From: Alloprevotella rava
GTDB lineage: Bacteria; Bacteroidota; Bacteroidia; Bacteroidales; Bacteroidaceae
Direction of reading: 5' to 3'
DNA length: 64,000 nucleotides
Assembly (NCBI RefSeq): GCF_014195585.1
Contig: NZ_JACICA010000001.1
Location: forward strand, 62,001-126,000
Both the position numbers and the translations under genes were made by a program. The notes beneath the pieces are model-generated. The model ran no database searches. It was not told where the DNA came from and saw only the letters and a list, made by a program, of their open reading frames with translations. Positions 24,979-33,545 of the stretch are shown here, piece after piece (the stretch's first letter is position 1; every line of letters begins with the position of its first letter).

Positions 24979-26751
24979 TTACTTGCCTTCCATCTGTGCT
25001 TTCAGAGCTGCGAGAGCATCGTTATCACCGAGGCTGTTTGTAGCAACTTGGTTCTGAACGTTTGCGGCCGCAGTTTCCTTCTTACCAGCGGCGCGACGTG
25101 GACGACGTTCCTCTGCTGCGCCCTCTTCGAAAGTACGGCTGTGAGAGAGGATTACACGCTTGCTGTCCTTGTTGAATTCGATCACCTTGAAGTCGAGAGT
25201 TTCACCTTCTTGAGCTTTGCTGCCATCTTCCTTCTGGAGGTGCTTCGGAGTTACGAAACCTTCAACACCATCTTCGAGAGACACAACTGCGCCCTTGTCC
25301 ATGAGCTGAGTGATAGTGCCTTTATGTACGCTACCAACGCTGTATGTCTGTTCGAACACGTCCCAAGGATTCTTTTCGAGCTGCTTGTGACCGAGGCTCA
25401 GACGGCGGCTGTCCTTATCGATTTCGAGAACAACAACATCCATTTCAGCACCGAGCTGTGTGAATTCAGAGGGGTGCTTAACCTTCTTGGTCCAGCTGAG
25501 GTCAGAGATGTGAACGAGACCGTCAACACCTTCTTCGAGCTCAACGAATACACCGAAGTTTGTGAAGTTGCGAACCTTACCTGTGTGCTTGCTGCCAACG
25601 GGGAACTTCTCTTCGATATTCTTCCAAGGATCATCCTTGAGCTGCTTGATGCCGAGAGACATCTTGCGTTCCTGACGGTCGAGCGTGAGGATAACTGCGT
25701 CAACCTCATCACCAACTTTGAGGAATTCCTGTGCACTGCGTAAGTGCTGGCTCCAAGACATTTCGCTAACGTGTATAAGGCCTTCAACACCAGGAGCAAT
25801 CTCAACGAATGCACCATAGTCTGCCATAACAACAACCTTGCCGTGAACCTTGTCACCAACTTTGAGGTCAGCATCAAGAGCATCCCATGGATGCGGAGTG
25901 AGCTGCTTCAAGCCAAGTGCGATACGCTTCTTCTCTTCATCGAAGTCAAGAATTACAACGTTCAACTTCTGGTCGAGCTCAACAACCTCATGCGGATCGT
26001 TTACGCGACCCCAAGAGAGGTCTGTGATGTGGATGAGACCATCAACACCGCCCAAGTCGATGAATACACCATAAGTGGTGATGTTCTTAACAGTACCCTC
26101 GAGTACCTGACCTTTTTGCAGCTTGCTGATGATTTCTTGTTTCTGCTGTTCGAGTTCTGCCTCGATGAGAGCCTTGTGGCTCACTACAACGTTGCGGTAT
26201 TCTTGGTTGATCTTAACAACCTGGAATTCCATTGTCTTACCAACGAATACATCGTAGTCACGGATGGGTTTAACGTCGATCTGGCTACCAGGAAGGAATG
26301 CTTCGATGCCAAATACATCAACAATCATACCACCCTTAGTGCGGCACTTGATGTAACCCTTGATAATTTCTTTGTTTTCAAGAGCTGCATTAACGCGATC
26401 CCAAGCTTTGCTCAGACGTGCCTTCTTGTGAGAGAGTACCAACTGGCCACGCTTGTCTTCTTGATTTTCGATGTAAACCTCAACAGAGTCACCTACTTTC
26501 AAATCGGGATTGTAACGGAATTCGCTCACGGGAACGATACCATCACTCTTGAAGCCGATGCTAACAACGACTTCGCGCTTGTTTACAGAGATGACCTTAC
26601 CTTCAACAACATCGTTGTCGTTTACCTTACCGAGGGTCTGAGTGTAGGCCTTCTCGTCTTGTTCCTTGCTCTGGCTTGCTGCTACAGCACCTGATTCGAA
26701 TGATTCCCAATCAAAGCCGTCGAGCGGCTGAACATTTTTAAAATCTGCCAT
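24979..26751 (-). CDS. rpsA: 30S ribosomal protein S1
   Basis: The 590-residue protein is built of six S1 RNA-binding repeats. They begin near residues 45, 130, 215, 300, 385 and 470, with repeated signatures such as YGVFIDLGGVDGLIHITDLSW, given in part, and YGAFVEIAPGVEGLIHVSEM. S1 delivers mRNA to the ribosome; in Bacteroidetes, where Shine-Dalgarno sites are rare, its contribution is especially interesting. The C-terminal tail (about residue 545 onward) is Arg/Ala-rich and ends in NDALAALKAQMEGK. Codon use is strongly biased, as expected for a highly expressed gene, and this produces long spurious ORFs on the opposite strand. Confidence 0.96.
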   Translation of the reverse strand: MADFKNVQPLDGFDWESFESGAVAASQSKEQDEKAYTQTLGKVNDNDVVEGKVISVNKREVVVSIGFKSDGIVPVSEFRYNPDLKVGDSVEVYIENQEDKRGQLVLSHKKARLSKAWDRVNAALENKEIIKGYIKCRTKGGMIVDVFGIEAFLPGSQIDVKPIRDYDVFVGKTMEFQVVKINQEYRNVVVSHKALIEAELEQQKQEIISKLQKGQVLEGTVKNITTYGVFIDLGGVDGLIHITDLSWGRVNDPHEVVELDQKLNVVILDFDEEKKRIALGLKQLTPHPWDALDADLKVGDKVHGKVVVMADYGAFVEIAPGVEGLIHVSEMSWSQHLRSAQEFLKVGDEVDAVILTLDRQERKMSLGIKQLKDDPWKNIEEKFPVGSKHTGKVRNFTNFGVFVELEEGVDGLVHISDLSWTKKVKHPSEFTQLGAEMDVVVLEIDKDSRRLSLGHKQLEKNPWDVFEQTYSVGSVHKGTITQLMDKGAVVSLEDGVEGFVTPKHLQKEDGSKAQEGETLDFKVIEFNKDSKRVILSHSRTFEEGAAEERRPRRAAGKKETAAANVQNQVATNSLGDNDALAALKAQMEGK

Positions 26752-26857
26752 AAATTTTTTGGTAGTTGTTTTGCGGATGGCGGCCGAAAGTCGTTTGCTT
26801 TCTGTTGCCCCACATCCATTAAATAGTTAAACATGTGAACTTGTGGCTCTTTCGAGT
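26752..26857 (-). promoter_or_regulatory. Leader (5' UTR) of rpsA
   Basis: The predicted start of transcription leaves about 105 untranslated bases before the rpsA ATG, long for this genome. rpsA is autoregulated in other bacteria. I see no clear structural match to that leader and infer regulation only from the length. Confidence 0.4.
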
Positions 26858-26863
26858 CGGGCG

Positions 26864-26894
26864 CGAAGTTACACTTTCCTCTTTGAACAACAAA
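26864..26894 (-). promoter_or_regulatory. Promoter of rpsA
   Basis: On the minus strand TTTG, 19 bases, TAACTTCG: the -33 element and spacing are exact and the -7 box has one mismatch. Confidence 0.75.
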
Positions 26895-26926
26895 CATTTA
26901 CGGTCGTTTTTTGCAAAGAAACTTCG

Positions 26927-26934
26927 TATTTTTG
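26927..26934 (+). promoter_or_regulatory. -7 box (TATTTTTG) for the lipoprotein-ribE operon
   Basis: Exact match to TAnnTTTG, 51 bases upstream of the lipoprotein ATG and back-to-back with the rpsA promoter. Confidence 0.55.
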
Positions 26935-26985
26935 TCTGTATTATGGAAAATGCGTAATTTAGCAGCAGAAAAATTATAAAAACTT

Positions 26986-27483
26986 ATGCAGAAATCATTC
27001 TTTTATATTGTAGCACTCACATTCCTAACAGCTGTGGGATGCGTAGGTAATAAGACAGGGCAGGGGGCTGATAAATCCAAAGCAAAGGATAGTGATACTA
27101 TTGTAGCCGATAGTACTCTTTATGGTAAGGTAGCTATTGATGAGATGGGCGGCCAAACTTTCGCTTTCTTGCCCGACTCTCAGAGTTCAGTTCTTACTTT
27201 GGATCGTGGCAACAATAATATCTTCGGTGACTATGAAGGTAGCCATGAAAATGATCGTTGGGCAGTCACTATAAATAAGAAAGGAACTCCTGAAGCCTCA
27301 GTGGCTCAAGCCATCAATGTTACTCAGGTGCGTGAGTTTACACGTGCTTTCCATATTGTAAATGGGCAGTTGGTGTTAGACGATAGTACATTTGTCCAGG
27401 TTCTCAGTATGGACGATGATAGTCTTGTTTTTAAAGATTTGAAAACAGGTAAGAGAGATAGATTTTATAGAGCTGCAGAATAA
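26986..27483 (+). CDS. Small lipoprotein of unknown function
   Basis: The protein has 165 residues. The signal peptide ends in a lipobox (LTAVGC, Cys 19), so the mature protein is lipid-anchored. The mature part starts with a Lys/Ser/Asp-rich linker, then about 115 residues of beta-rich sequence (GGQTFAFLPDSQSSVLTLD, DDDSLVFKDLKTGKRDRF) like other small Bacteroidales lipoproteins that I cannot place in a named family. It precedes ribE by 12 bases and probably shares its transcript; no functional link to riboflavin is apparent. Confidence 0.8.
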   Translation: MQKSFFYIVALTFLTAVGCVGNKTGQGADKSKAKDSDTIVADSTLYGKVAIDEMGGQTFAFLPDSQSSVLTLDRGNNNIFGDYEGSHENDRWAVTINKKGTPEASVAQAINVTQVREFTRAFHIVNGQLVLDDSTFVQVLSMDDDSLVFKDLKTGKRDRFYRAAE

Positions 27484-27495
27484 TAATAGAAGTTT

Positions 27496-28104
27496 ATGTT
27501 TAGTGGTATTGTAGAGACTACGGCGCGTGTCGTAGGCATAGAGCGTGAAAATACAAATATCCATTTCACTTTTGAATGTTCTTTTGGTGATGAATTAGGC
27601 ATTGATCAAAGCGTTGCCCATAATGGTGTTTGTCTAACTGTGGTGAGCAGAGAAGGGAAACAGTATGTTGTGACGGCAATGGACGAAACTTTGAAGCGCT
27701 CCAATTTAGGTGTTCTTAAAGTGGGTGATGAAGTCAACGTAGAACGTTCTATGATGATGAACGGTCGCCTAGATGGGCATATCGTTCAAGGACATGTCGA
27801 CGAAACGGCCGTTTGTACAAAAGTGGAGAATATGGATGGAAGCTATTTCTTTACGTTCGAATATGCTGCCAATCCAGAAATGGCTCGTCGGGGTTATTTT
27901 TGCGTTGACAAAGGTAGTGTGACAGTCAATGGTGTAAGCCTGACAGTGTGCAACCCTACCGATAATTCGTTTCAGGTAAGTATTATTCCTTATACTTACG
28001 AGCATACAAACTTTCACGCTATTGAGGAGGGCACAAAAGTTAATATCGAATTTGATATTATCGGAAAGTATATCGCCCGCCTACAGCATTTCGAGGAAAA
28101 ATAA
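27496..28104 (+). CDS. ribE: Riboflavin synthase alpha chain
   Basis: The enzyme dismutates two 6,7-dimethyl-8-ribityllumazine molecules into riboflavin and a pyrimidine. The N-terminal MFSGIVETTARV signature and two internally similar lumazine-binding repeats (QSVAHNGVCLTVV in the first, GSVTVNGVSLTVC in the second) are visible. GHIVQGHVD lies between them. The length of 202 residues is normal. The stop is directly adjacent to the nth start codon. Confidence 0.96.
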   Translation: MFSGIVETTARVVGIERENTNIHFTFECSFGDELGIDQSVAHNGVCLTVVSREGKQYVVTAMDETLKRSNLGVLKVGDEVNVERSMMMNGRLDGHIVQGHVDETAVCTKVENMDGSYFFTFEYAANPEMARRGYFCVDKGSVTVNGVSLTVCNPTDNSFQVSIIPYTYEHTNFHAIEEGTKVNIEFDIIGKYIARLQHFEEK

Positions 28105-28752
28105 ATGAGGAAAATTGATTTATTCCGTGAAGTCTTGGCTTATTTAGCCCCGATTCACGGCAATGTTGAAACGGAGTTGCATTTTCAAACTCCGTTTCAA
28201 CTGCTTGTTGCTACTGTTCTCTCGGCACAATGTACCGACAAGCGTGTGAATATGGTAACCCCCGCTCTTTTTGAATCGTTCCCAACGCCCGTTGAGATGT
28301 CGCAAGCTACTCCCGAAGCCATTTTTGAGTATATTCGTTCTGTTAGCTATCCCAATGCTAAAGCCAAACATTTGGTGGAACTTGCAAAAATGTTAGTGGA
28401 GAAGTTTCAAGGGGAAGTACCTCAGACATTGGAACAACTCACACAGCTTCCAGGCGTAGGTAGAAAAACTGCCAATGTGGTTTTGGCTGTCGCTTTTGGT
28501 CAGGCTGCCCTAGCTGTTGATACGCACATCTATCGTGTGGCTCATCGTTTGGGCTTAGTCCCAGCTAGTGCTAATACTCCCTATAAAGTCGAGATGGCTT
28601 TGCGTAAGTTTATCCCAGAGGAGGACGTGGCACATAGTCATTTTTGGCTGCTTCTTCATGGTCGATACACTTGTACGGCTTTGCGACCAAAATGCGAGCA
28701 GTGTGGGCTATCACATCTCTGTAAAGGACCCATCAAGGCGAAAGCGAAGTAA
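28105..28752 (+). CDS. nth: Endonuclease III
   Basis: This is a base-excision DNA glycosylase/AP lyase for oxidised pyrimidines, 215 residues. The helix-hairpin-helix LPGVGRKTANVVL carries the catalytic Lys, and AVDTHIYRVAHRLG carries the catalytic Asp. The C-terminal [4Fe-4S] loop has CTALRPKCEQCGLSHLC (C-X6-C-X2-C-X5-C). The ATG directly follows the ribE TAA, so the two are translationally linked. Confidence 0.96.
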   Translation: MRKIDLFREVLAYLAPIHGNVETELHFQTPFQLLVATVLSAQCTDKRVNMVTPALFESFPTPVEMSQATPEAIFEYIRSVSYPNAKAKHLVELAKMLVEKFQGEVPQTLEQLTQLPGVGRKTANVVLAVAFGQAALAVDTHIYRVAHRLGLVPASANTPYKVEMALRKFIPEEDVAHSHFWLLLHGRYTCTALRPKCEQCGLSHLCKGPIKAKAK

Positions 28753-28756
28753 GCGT

Positions 28757-28787
28757 TTTGTGGTTTCATTGTTTTGCAGTATCTTCG
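28757..28787 (+). promoter_or_regulatory. Promoter of pgk
   Basis: TTTG, 19 bases, TATCTTCG (one mismatch in the -7 box), 33 bases upstream of the pgk ATG. It lies at and just after the nth stop. Confidence 0.75.
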
Positions 28788-28820
28788 CGCACAAATCTTT
28801 TCATCTAAAATATAACAAAT

Positions 28821-30071
28821 ATGACAATCGACAATTGCGATTTCAAAGGTAAGAAAGTCATCGTTCGCGTAGACTTTAATGTGCCTCTTGACGAGAATGG
28901 TAAGATCACTGACGATACCCGTATTCGTGGTGCTTTGCCCACGCTGAAGAAAGTATTGGCAGATGGTGGTGCACTCATTATCATGAGCCACATGGGCAAG
29001 CCCAAAGGCCAAGTAAACCCCAAATTCTCTCTCGGTCAGATTACAGAGGCCGTTAGTGCAGCTCTCGGCACTCCTGTTCAGTTTGCTCCCGACTGCGCAA
29101 AGGCTCAGGAAGCAGCTGCTGCTTTGCAGCCTGGCGACGTACTCCTGTTGGAGAACCTCCGCTTCTATCCTGAGGAAGAAGGTAAGCCAGTAGGCATCGA
29201 CAAGGCTGATCCTGCTTACGACGAAGCTAAGAAAGAAATGAAGGCTCGCCAGAAGGAGTTTGCAAAGACCCTTGCATCTTATGCTGACTACTATGTGATG
29301 GACGCTTTCGGTACTGCTCACCGCAAACACGCTTCTACTGCTGTTATTGCAGACTACTTCGATGTTGACCACAAGATGCTCGGCTATCTGATGGAAAAGG
29401 AAGTTGCAGCTGTTGATGCTGTTCTGAGTGACATCAAGCGCCCCTTCACGGCCATTATGGGCGGTTCTAAGGTTTCCACAAAGATTGGAATTATCGAAAA
29501 CCTTCTTGGTAAGGTTGACAACCTGATTCTCTGCGGTGGTATGACTTATACTTTCGCAAAGGCTATGGGTGGAAAAATTGGTAAGTCCATTTGTGAGGAC
29601 GACAAACTCGATGTTGCGCTCAACGTGATGAAGCAAGCCAAAGAAAAAGGCGTAAATCTAGTTCTCGGTACAGACTGTATTGCTGGCGACGACTTTAAGA
29701 ACGATGCCAATACTCAGATTTGCCCCAGCAACGATATTCCCGAAGGATGGGAAGGTATGGATGCTGGTCCCGCAACTCGTGAGGTTTTTGCTGCTGCCAT
29801 TAAGACCGCAAAGACAATCCTTTGGAATGGTCCTGCAGGTGTGTTCGAATTCGACAACTTCACTGACGGCTCTCGCGCTATTGCTGATGCCATTGCTGAA
29901 GCTACTGCAAATGGTGCTTTCTCACTCATTGGTGGTGGCGACTCTGTTGCTTGTATCAACAAGTTCGGTATGGCTGACAAGGTAAGCTATATTTCTACTG
30001 GTGGTGGTGCTCTGCTTGAGGCTATCGAAGGTAAGGCTCTTCCTGGAATTGTGGCTATCAAAGGCGAATAA
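28821..30071 (+). CDS. pgk: Phosphoglycerate kinase
   Basis: This glycolytic kinase converts 1,3-bisphosphoglycerate and ADP to 3-phosphoglycerate and ATP. The 416 residues include [20 protein letters not shown] at the N terminus, [30 protein letters not shown], and the C-terminal nucleotide loop [16 protein letters not shown] with [11 protein letters not shown] short insertion follows [10 protein letters not shown], as in other Bacteroidetes enzymes. Codon bias is strong, consistent with high expression. Confidence 0.97.
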   Translation: MTIDNCDFKGKKVIVRVDFNVPLDENGKITDDTRIRGALPTLKKVLADGGALIIMSHMGKPKGQVNPKFSLGQITEAVSAALGTPVQFAPDCAKAQEAAAALQPGDVLLLENLRFYPEEEGKPVGIDKADPAYDEAKKEMKARQKEFAKTLASYADYYVMDAFGTAHRKHASTAVIADYFDVDHKMLGYLMEKEVAAVDAVLSDIKRPFTAIMGGSKVSTKIGIIENLLGKVDNLILCGGMTYTFAKAMGGKIGKSICEDDKLDVALNVMKQAKEKGVNLVLGTDCIAGDDFKNDANTQICPSNDIPEGWEGMDAGPATREVFAAAIKTAKTILWNGPAGVFEFDNFTDGSRAIADAIAEATANGAFSLIGGGDSVACINKFGMADKVSYISTGGGALLEAIEGKALPGIVAIKGE

Positions 30072-30118
30072 ATAAGTTCTGCTTTCGCTCACTAGGCGGA
30101 AACGAATAAATATCATGT

Positions 30119-30158
30119 AAGCAGTTGCTACTCCTCTTTGAGTGGCAACTGCTTTTTC
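30119..30158 (+). terminator. Terminator of pgk
   Basis: GCAGTTGCTACTC pairs with GAGTGGCAACTGC, followed by TTTTTCT. Confidence 0.85.
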
Positions 30159-30400
30159 TATTTGCTTTTTCCGTCCCATAAAGATGATGCAAAAGCGAGG
30201 GGAAGAACTTACTTTTATTTGCTCTGCTTGATACTGTCCTAAAAAAGTGTGTAAGCCCCTTTATTCTTATCTTTGTAGTTGACAAAACAAATTTCCACAC
30301 AAAAGCGTGCTCTTTGAGTCATTTTACTCATAAAAAAACAGTACAATTCGGGGATGAATCTGTATTCTTATATACTCTCTTTTTATATTTTTGTATTTTT
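30159..30400. other. Non-coding stretch after pgk
   Basis: It holds an isolated TATCTTTG box at 30268-30275 with no gene in reach. The phrase CTGTCCTAAAAAAGTGTGTAA near 30236 looks vaguely like an insertion-sequence end, but no partner end or transposase remnant is seen. Confidence 0.35.
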
Positions 30401-30434
30401 ATTTGGCCTTTCCGAAAAACTTTCTGTATTTTTG
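30401..30434 (+). promoter_or_regulatory. Promoter of the CT-repeat leader
   Basis: TTTG, 22 bases, TATTTTTG. The -7 box is exact, and the spacing is one or two bases longer than usual. It lies 24 bases upstream of a short ORF that contains the CT tract. Confidence 0.6.
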
Positions 30435-30457
30435 CGGCTGGCTATAACTACCATTGA

Positions 30458-30637
<180 letters not shown>

Positions 30638-30715
30638 GCGTACTTCCGCTTATATTCTCTTCATTTAGTATTTTCTATATTACCGCTCGCGGCAGAAGCT
30701 CGCGGGCAATTATAG

Positions 30716-30753
30716 GCGAAGGACTCTCAAGAGTTTCCTCTGCTTATTTTTTT
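30716..30753 (+). terminator. Terminator-like hairpin inside the leader
   Basis: GCGAAGGACTC/GAGTTTCCTCTGC forms an imperfect stem with loop TCAA, followed by TTATTTTTTT. It lies between the leader promoter and the small-protein gene, so it would act as an attenuator rather than an end-of-operon signal. Confidence 0.6.
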
Positions 30754-30851
30754 GTATCCCCAAGCAAGGTAATATAAGAGCGTAATAATAGTATTTTCCG
30801 CAAAAATCATTCAGAACTAACTAGTAAAATATCAAGTTTAATTTTTTTATT

Positions 30852-31091
30852 ATGAACAAAGGACAAATAGCAAAACTGAGCTACACCAAGCCCGAGTCCT
30901 ATGTGCTGCATATTAGCACAGAGAAGCAGCCGCTCTGCGGTTCATTCCAAGGTGGTCATAATGGTTCTACTTCAGGAGGCGATCTCGGCGATAGTGGCAA
31001 CAATGGTCACAATAGCGGTGAGTCGGGCGGTTCTATGGGCGACACTCGGAGAGAATGGAATCAGTCTAGCAGTTTCAGTTTGTGGGATTAA
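30852..31091 (+). CDS. Gly/Ser/Asn-rich small protein before a fimbrillin-like lipoprotein
   Basis: The protein has 79 residues. The N-terminal half (KLSYTKPESYVLHISTEKQP) looks ordered and has no signal peptide. A single Cys (LCGSFQGGHN) marks the junction to a tail made almost only of Gly, Ser, Asn, Asp and His, ending SSFSLWD. Bacteroidales genomes often carry small proteins with a similar 'YxxPE...E..LCGS' start next to surface lipoproteins, but I know of no established function. It lies 98 bases upstream of the lipoprotein start chosen here, so they probably share a transcript. A peptide precursor, a secreted adhesin fragment or a regulatory peptide all remain possible. Confidence 0.65.
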   Translation: MNKGQIAKLSYTKPESYVLHISTEKQPLCGSFQGGHNGSTSGGDLGDSGNNGHNSGESGGSMGDTRREWNQSSSFSLWD

Positions 31092-31188
31092 GCATCCGCT
31101 CTTTCTCTTTCTTTGAGTGTAGAATAGAGATAAAACGAGCATGCGTAAAAAAACTTTAGTAAACCAAAATAATAAACAAATAGAGACA

Positions 31189-32769
31189 ATGAAAGTAAAC
31201 AAAATCTATCTAAACCTCCTCACTGTAGGAATGCTGTCCTTTATGGCAGGCTGTGCTGGAGATGAAAACATTGATCGCACAGAAGGAAAAGAAACAGATA
31301 ATTCTTCAGCGCTGACTGCTTTTTCCAGTGTGTCTCCCAATCGCTTAATGAAGTATACCCCTCGAACCTCTATGGGTGGTCACCAATATCTCACGGGAAG
31401 CGACTTCTACTGGGAACCAGGAGATCAAATCTATGTAAAGGACGATAACAATGCGCTGCAGAAAAGCACTATGACCAATATCTCTGCTACTCAACCCAGG
31501 GCGCGCTTCCAAGTGCCTGGTGCATATACGGCTCAAAACAGCTATGAAGTGTATTACACAGGTGCATCAGCAGGTGCTACATCTAACAAGGTGAGTATTT
31601 CTACTGCTCAGCTACAGACCGCTCCCAACAATGCTAAGCATATTGGTGTGTCGGGCGACTGCGGAACAGCCACGGCAACTCGTATGGGCGACCACTTCGA
31701 GTTTATGCTAGACCACAAGGCTACCTATCTTTGCTTCCTGCCCCGCGTTACCAATGCTGCGCTTGGCAAGAATGTATTTCTTACGAAAATCGTAGTAAAG
31801 TCGGACAACGCTATTGCTGGCGACTATACCCTTTCGATGTCCGGTCTCTCCTCTGCGCCTACGGCTAATGCTGCTACTGAAATTACCCTTACTACGCAGG
31901 GAACAACGCTTCCCAATGGATTCCCTCTGAGCAACACCGTAACGAGTGTGGCCACCAATGCCGCTTACATGGTGATCGCTCCTGGTACGCATACGCTCAC
32001 TGTGGATTACTATATGAAAGACCCTGTTACTAACATTGAGGGTGCTGTTACCAAAATCTTGTCCGCTAAGAACTTTGAGGCAAACAAGGTTTATGATATT
32101 ACAGCCGATCTCACAGTGCGTAACTATGACGGTAGTCGGTATTACATGTGGGATGCTAAGAAGCAGTACTGGGAAGGTCACGAATGGAATAAAGGTGGCA
32201 ATCAACCAATACTTTCTACTCAACTGGCAGGTAGCTACGCTCAGAATAATACCGATCCGCGGTGGTATAACGAGAGTGCTACAGCCAATGGTATAAAAAA
32301 TGATGCAACGACACCTCTTTTCCAGACCTACCCCAATATCAATGAAATGGTGTGGTACGCATCGAAGGGCGATCCCCGTTGGGACGGCGTTCAGTTATGG
32401 AGTTTGATGAGCCACTTATATAAAGGTGGTATTTGGCTTAAGAAGAAAGATTATATCAGTGGTTTTAACGCTAATACGGCTCCTGACGGAACAGACTGGC
32501 GGATTGGCGTGACAACCAGCGGTCAGTGGCATACATCCAATACTCTCCCTTCTTCCGCTGATGCGAGCAAGTATTTCTACCTACCTGCCTTGGGACACTT
32601 TACCAATGGTTTGCTATATTATGTTTCCTCTATTGGTAGGTATTGGACATCCAGCGCCAATCCAGGAAGTAGCGGCTTCGCATACCACCTATACTTCGAT
32701 CATATTAACAATATTACATGTGGTGGTAACTATCGTTACAATGGCTATTGGAGTCAGCCGTTCGAGTAA
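31189..32769 (+). CDS. Fimbrillin-like surface lipoprotein with a Fib_succ_major-type C-terminal domain
   Basis: The protein has about 526 residues from the ATG that gives a lipoprotein signal (MKVNKIYLNLLTVGMLSFMAGC). The frame opens 16 codons earlier, but that start would bury the signal. Residues about 40-340 are beta-rich and Thr/Asn-rich as in the fimbrillin (Mfa/FimA-like) superfamily, with YTGASAGATSNKVSIS and YMVIAPGTHTLTVDYYMKD. The last 150 residues resemble the FISUMP/Fib_succ_major C-type-lectin-like fold (WRIGVTTSGQW, YFYLPALGHF, GRYWTSSANPGSSGFAYHLYF). This fold is also a known acceptor of variation by diversity-generating retroelements; no reverse transcriptase lies in the window. 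A terminator follows. Confidence 0.75.
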   Translation: MKVNKIYLNLLTVGMLSFMAGCAGDENIDRTEGKETDNSSALTAFSSVSPNRLMKYTPRTSMGGHQYLTGSDFYWEPGDQIYVKDDNNALQKSTMTNISATQPRARFQVPGAYTAQNSYEVYYTGASAGATSNKVSISTAQLQTAPNNAKHIGVSGDCGTATATRMGDHFEFMLDHKATYLCFLPRVTNAALGKNVFLTKIVVKSDNAIAGDYTLSMSGLSSAPTANAATEITLTTQGTTLPNGFPLSNTVTSVATNAAYMVIAPGTHTLTVDYYMKDPVTNIEGAVTKILSAKNFEANKVYDITADLTVRNYDGSRYYMWDAKKQYWEGHEWNKGGNQPILSTQLAGSYAQNNTDPRWYNESATANGIKNDATTPLFQTYPNINEMVWYASKGDPRWDGVQLWSLMSHLYKGGIWLKKKDYISGFNANTAPDGTDWRIGVTTSGQWHTSNTLPSSADASKYFYLPALGHFTNGLLYYVSSIGRYWTSSANPGSSGFAYHLYFDHINNITCGGNYRYNGYWSQPFE

Positions 32770-32818
32770 CTTCAGCGAAGCACTTGGATAAGAAAGCACG
32801 AAAAAAATTATTGAACAG

Positions 32819-32862
32819 TAAAAATCCGCAATACCTACTTAGAGTTATTGCGGATTTTTGTT
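32819..32862 (+). terminator. Terminator of the fimbrillin-like locus
   Basis: AAAATCCGCAATA pairs with TTATTGCGGATTTTT, followed by G and TT. Confidence 0.85.
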
Positions 32863-33081
32863 GGAAGCATCGCACGGCAAGCGTAGAGGGAATCACATGA
32901 GCAAAAGTGGGCGCTGTGCGACACCTCCGGTGTCGGAGGATTCTATTATCCATTTCTCCACGGGTTCACCCTCACTGTTGTTCGGGCATTACCCGCGGTT
33001 ACGCATGGTGTGTCCCCTCCGGGGACAGTGGATAGAAACTGTTGCTTCTATTATCACTCCTACCAAGAAAAAACTCATTTT
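32863..33081. other. Hairpin-rich non-coding stretch
   Basis: It contains two GC-rich short palindromes, CACCTCCGGTGTCGGAGG (about 32920-32937) and TCCCCTCCGGGGACA (about 33013-33027). A frame of 83 codons crosses it but contains no recognisable domain. It leads into the second composite repeat. Confidence 0.4.
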
Positions 33082-33237
33082 TTGTTGTCACGTTGTCACG
33101 CAGGAGTAAACATGTTGATAGACAGGTGCTTGTGGGCGTGACAACAAAATTTTTATTGTCACACCGTTGTCACACCTGCAATCCTTACATTTTCAGTTAG
33201 TTATGCTCAAAGTGTGACAACGTGACGACGTGACAAC
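33082..33237. repeat. Palindromic GTTGTCAC/GTGACAAC module, copy 2
   Basis: TTGTTGTCACGTTGTCAC, an internal GTGACAACAAAATTTTTATTGTCACACCGTTGTCAC palindrome (33138-33173), and an inverted GTGTGACAACGTGACGACGTGACAAC. Order and spacing match copy 1 near 12.1 kb to within one base while the sequences between the motifs differ. Confidence 0.8.
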
Positions 33238-33306
33238 GAAAAAACAAACTCTGGAGAGGAGTTTGTTTTCTTTTAGTTGCGACCTTATTTGTTGCGCTCA
33301 AAAATA

Positions 33307-33377
33307 CAATAAGGGTGTGGGCTGACGCAATAAGGATGTGAGCTGACAGCCTTATTGTATTTTCAGACGCAATAAGG
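33307..33377. repeat. 21-bp CAATAAGG module array, copy C
   Basis: CAATAAGG at 33307, 33328 and 33370 and inverted CCTTATTG at 33350, on the same 21-bp grid and in the same order as copy A. It lies between the convergent ends of the fimbrillin-like gene and pnuT. Confidence 0.88.
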
Positions 33378-33545
33378 ATATTGGCGGCGGGAGTAGGTAG
33401 TGCTTATTCTTCTTTCCCAAGAGTTTTTAGTTGTATGATATGGATAGCTTGTTGCTTATATAGCAGCTGAAGCTTTTCCTTGAAAATCTGGGTGGGAGAT
33501 AAGCGTATTGGCTTTTGAACTTTAGGTGGAGCGCCGCTAAGGGCT

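Noticed and set aside
25744-26694. Long open frames (up to 316 codons) opposite rpsA
   Set aside because: They are antisense to six conserved S1 repeats and result from the strong codon bias of rpsA; none shows a plausible protein.
30220-30300. An insertion-sequence end downstream of pgk
   Set aside because: Only a short resemblance to a transposon terminus; no partner end, target duplication or transposase fragment could be found.
32858-33109. An 83-codon gene after the fimbrillin-like locus
   Set aside because: It begins inside the terminator stem and runs into the GTTGTCAC repeat; its composition fits non-coding palindromes.
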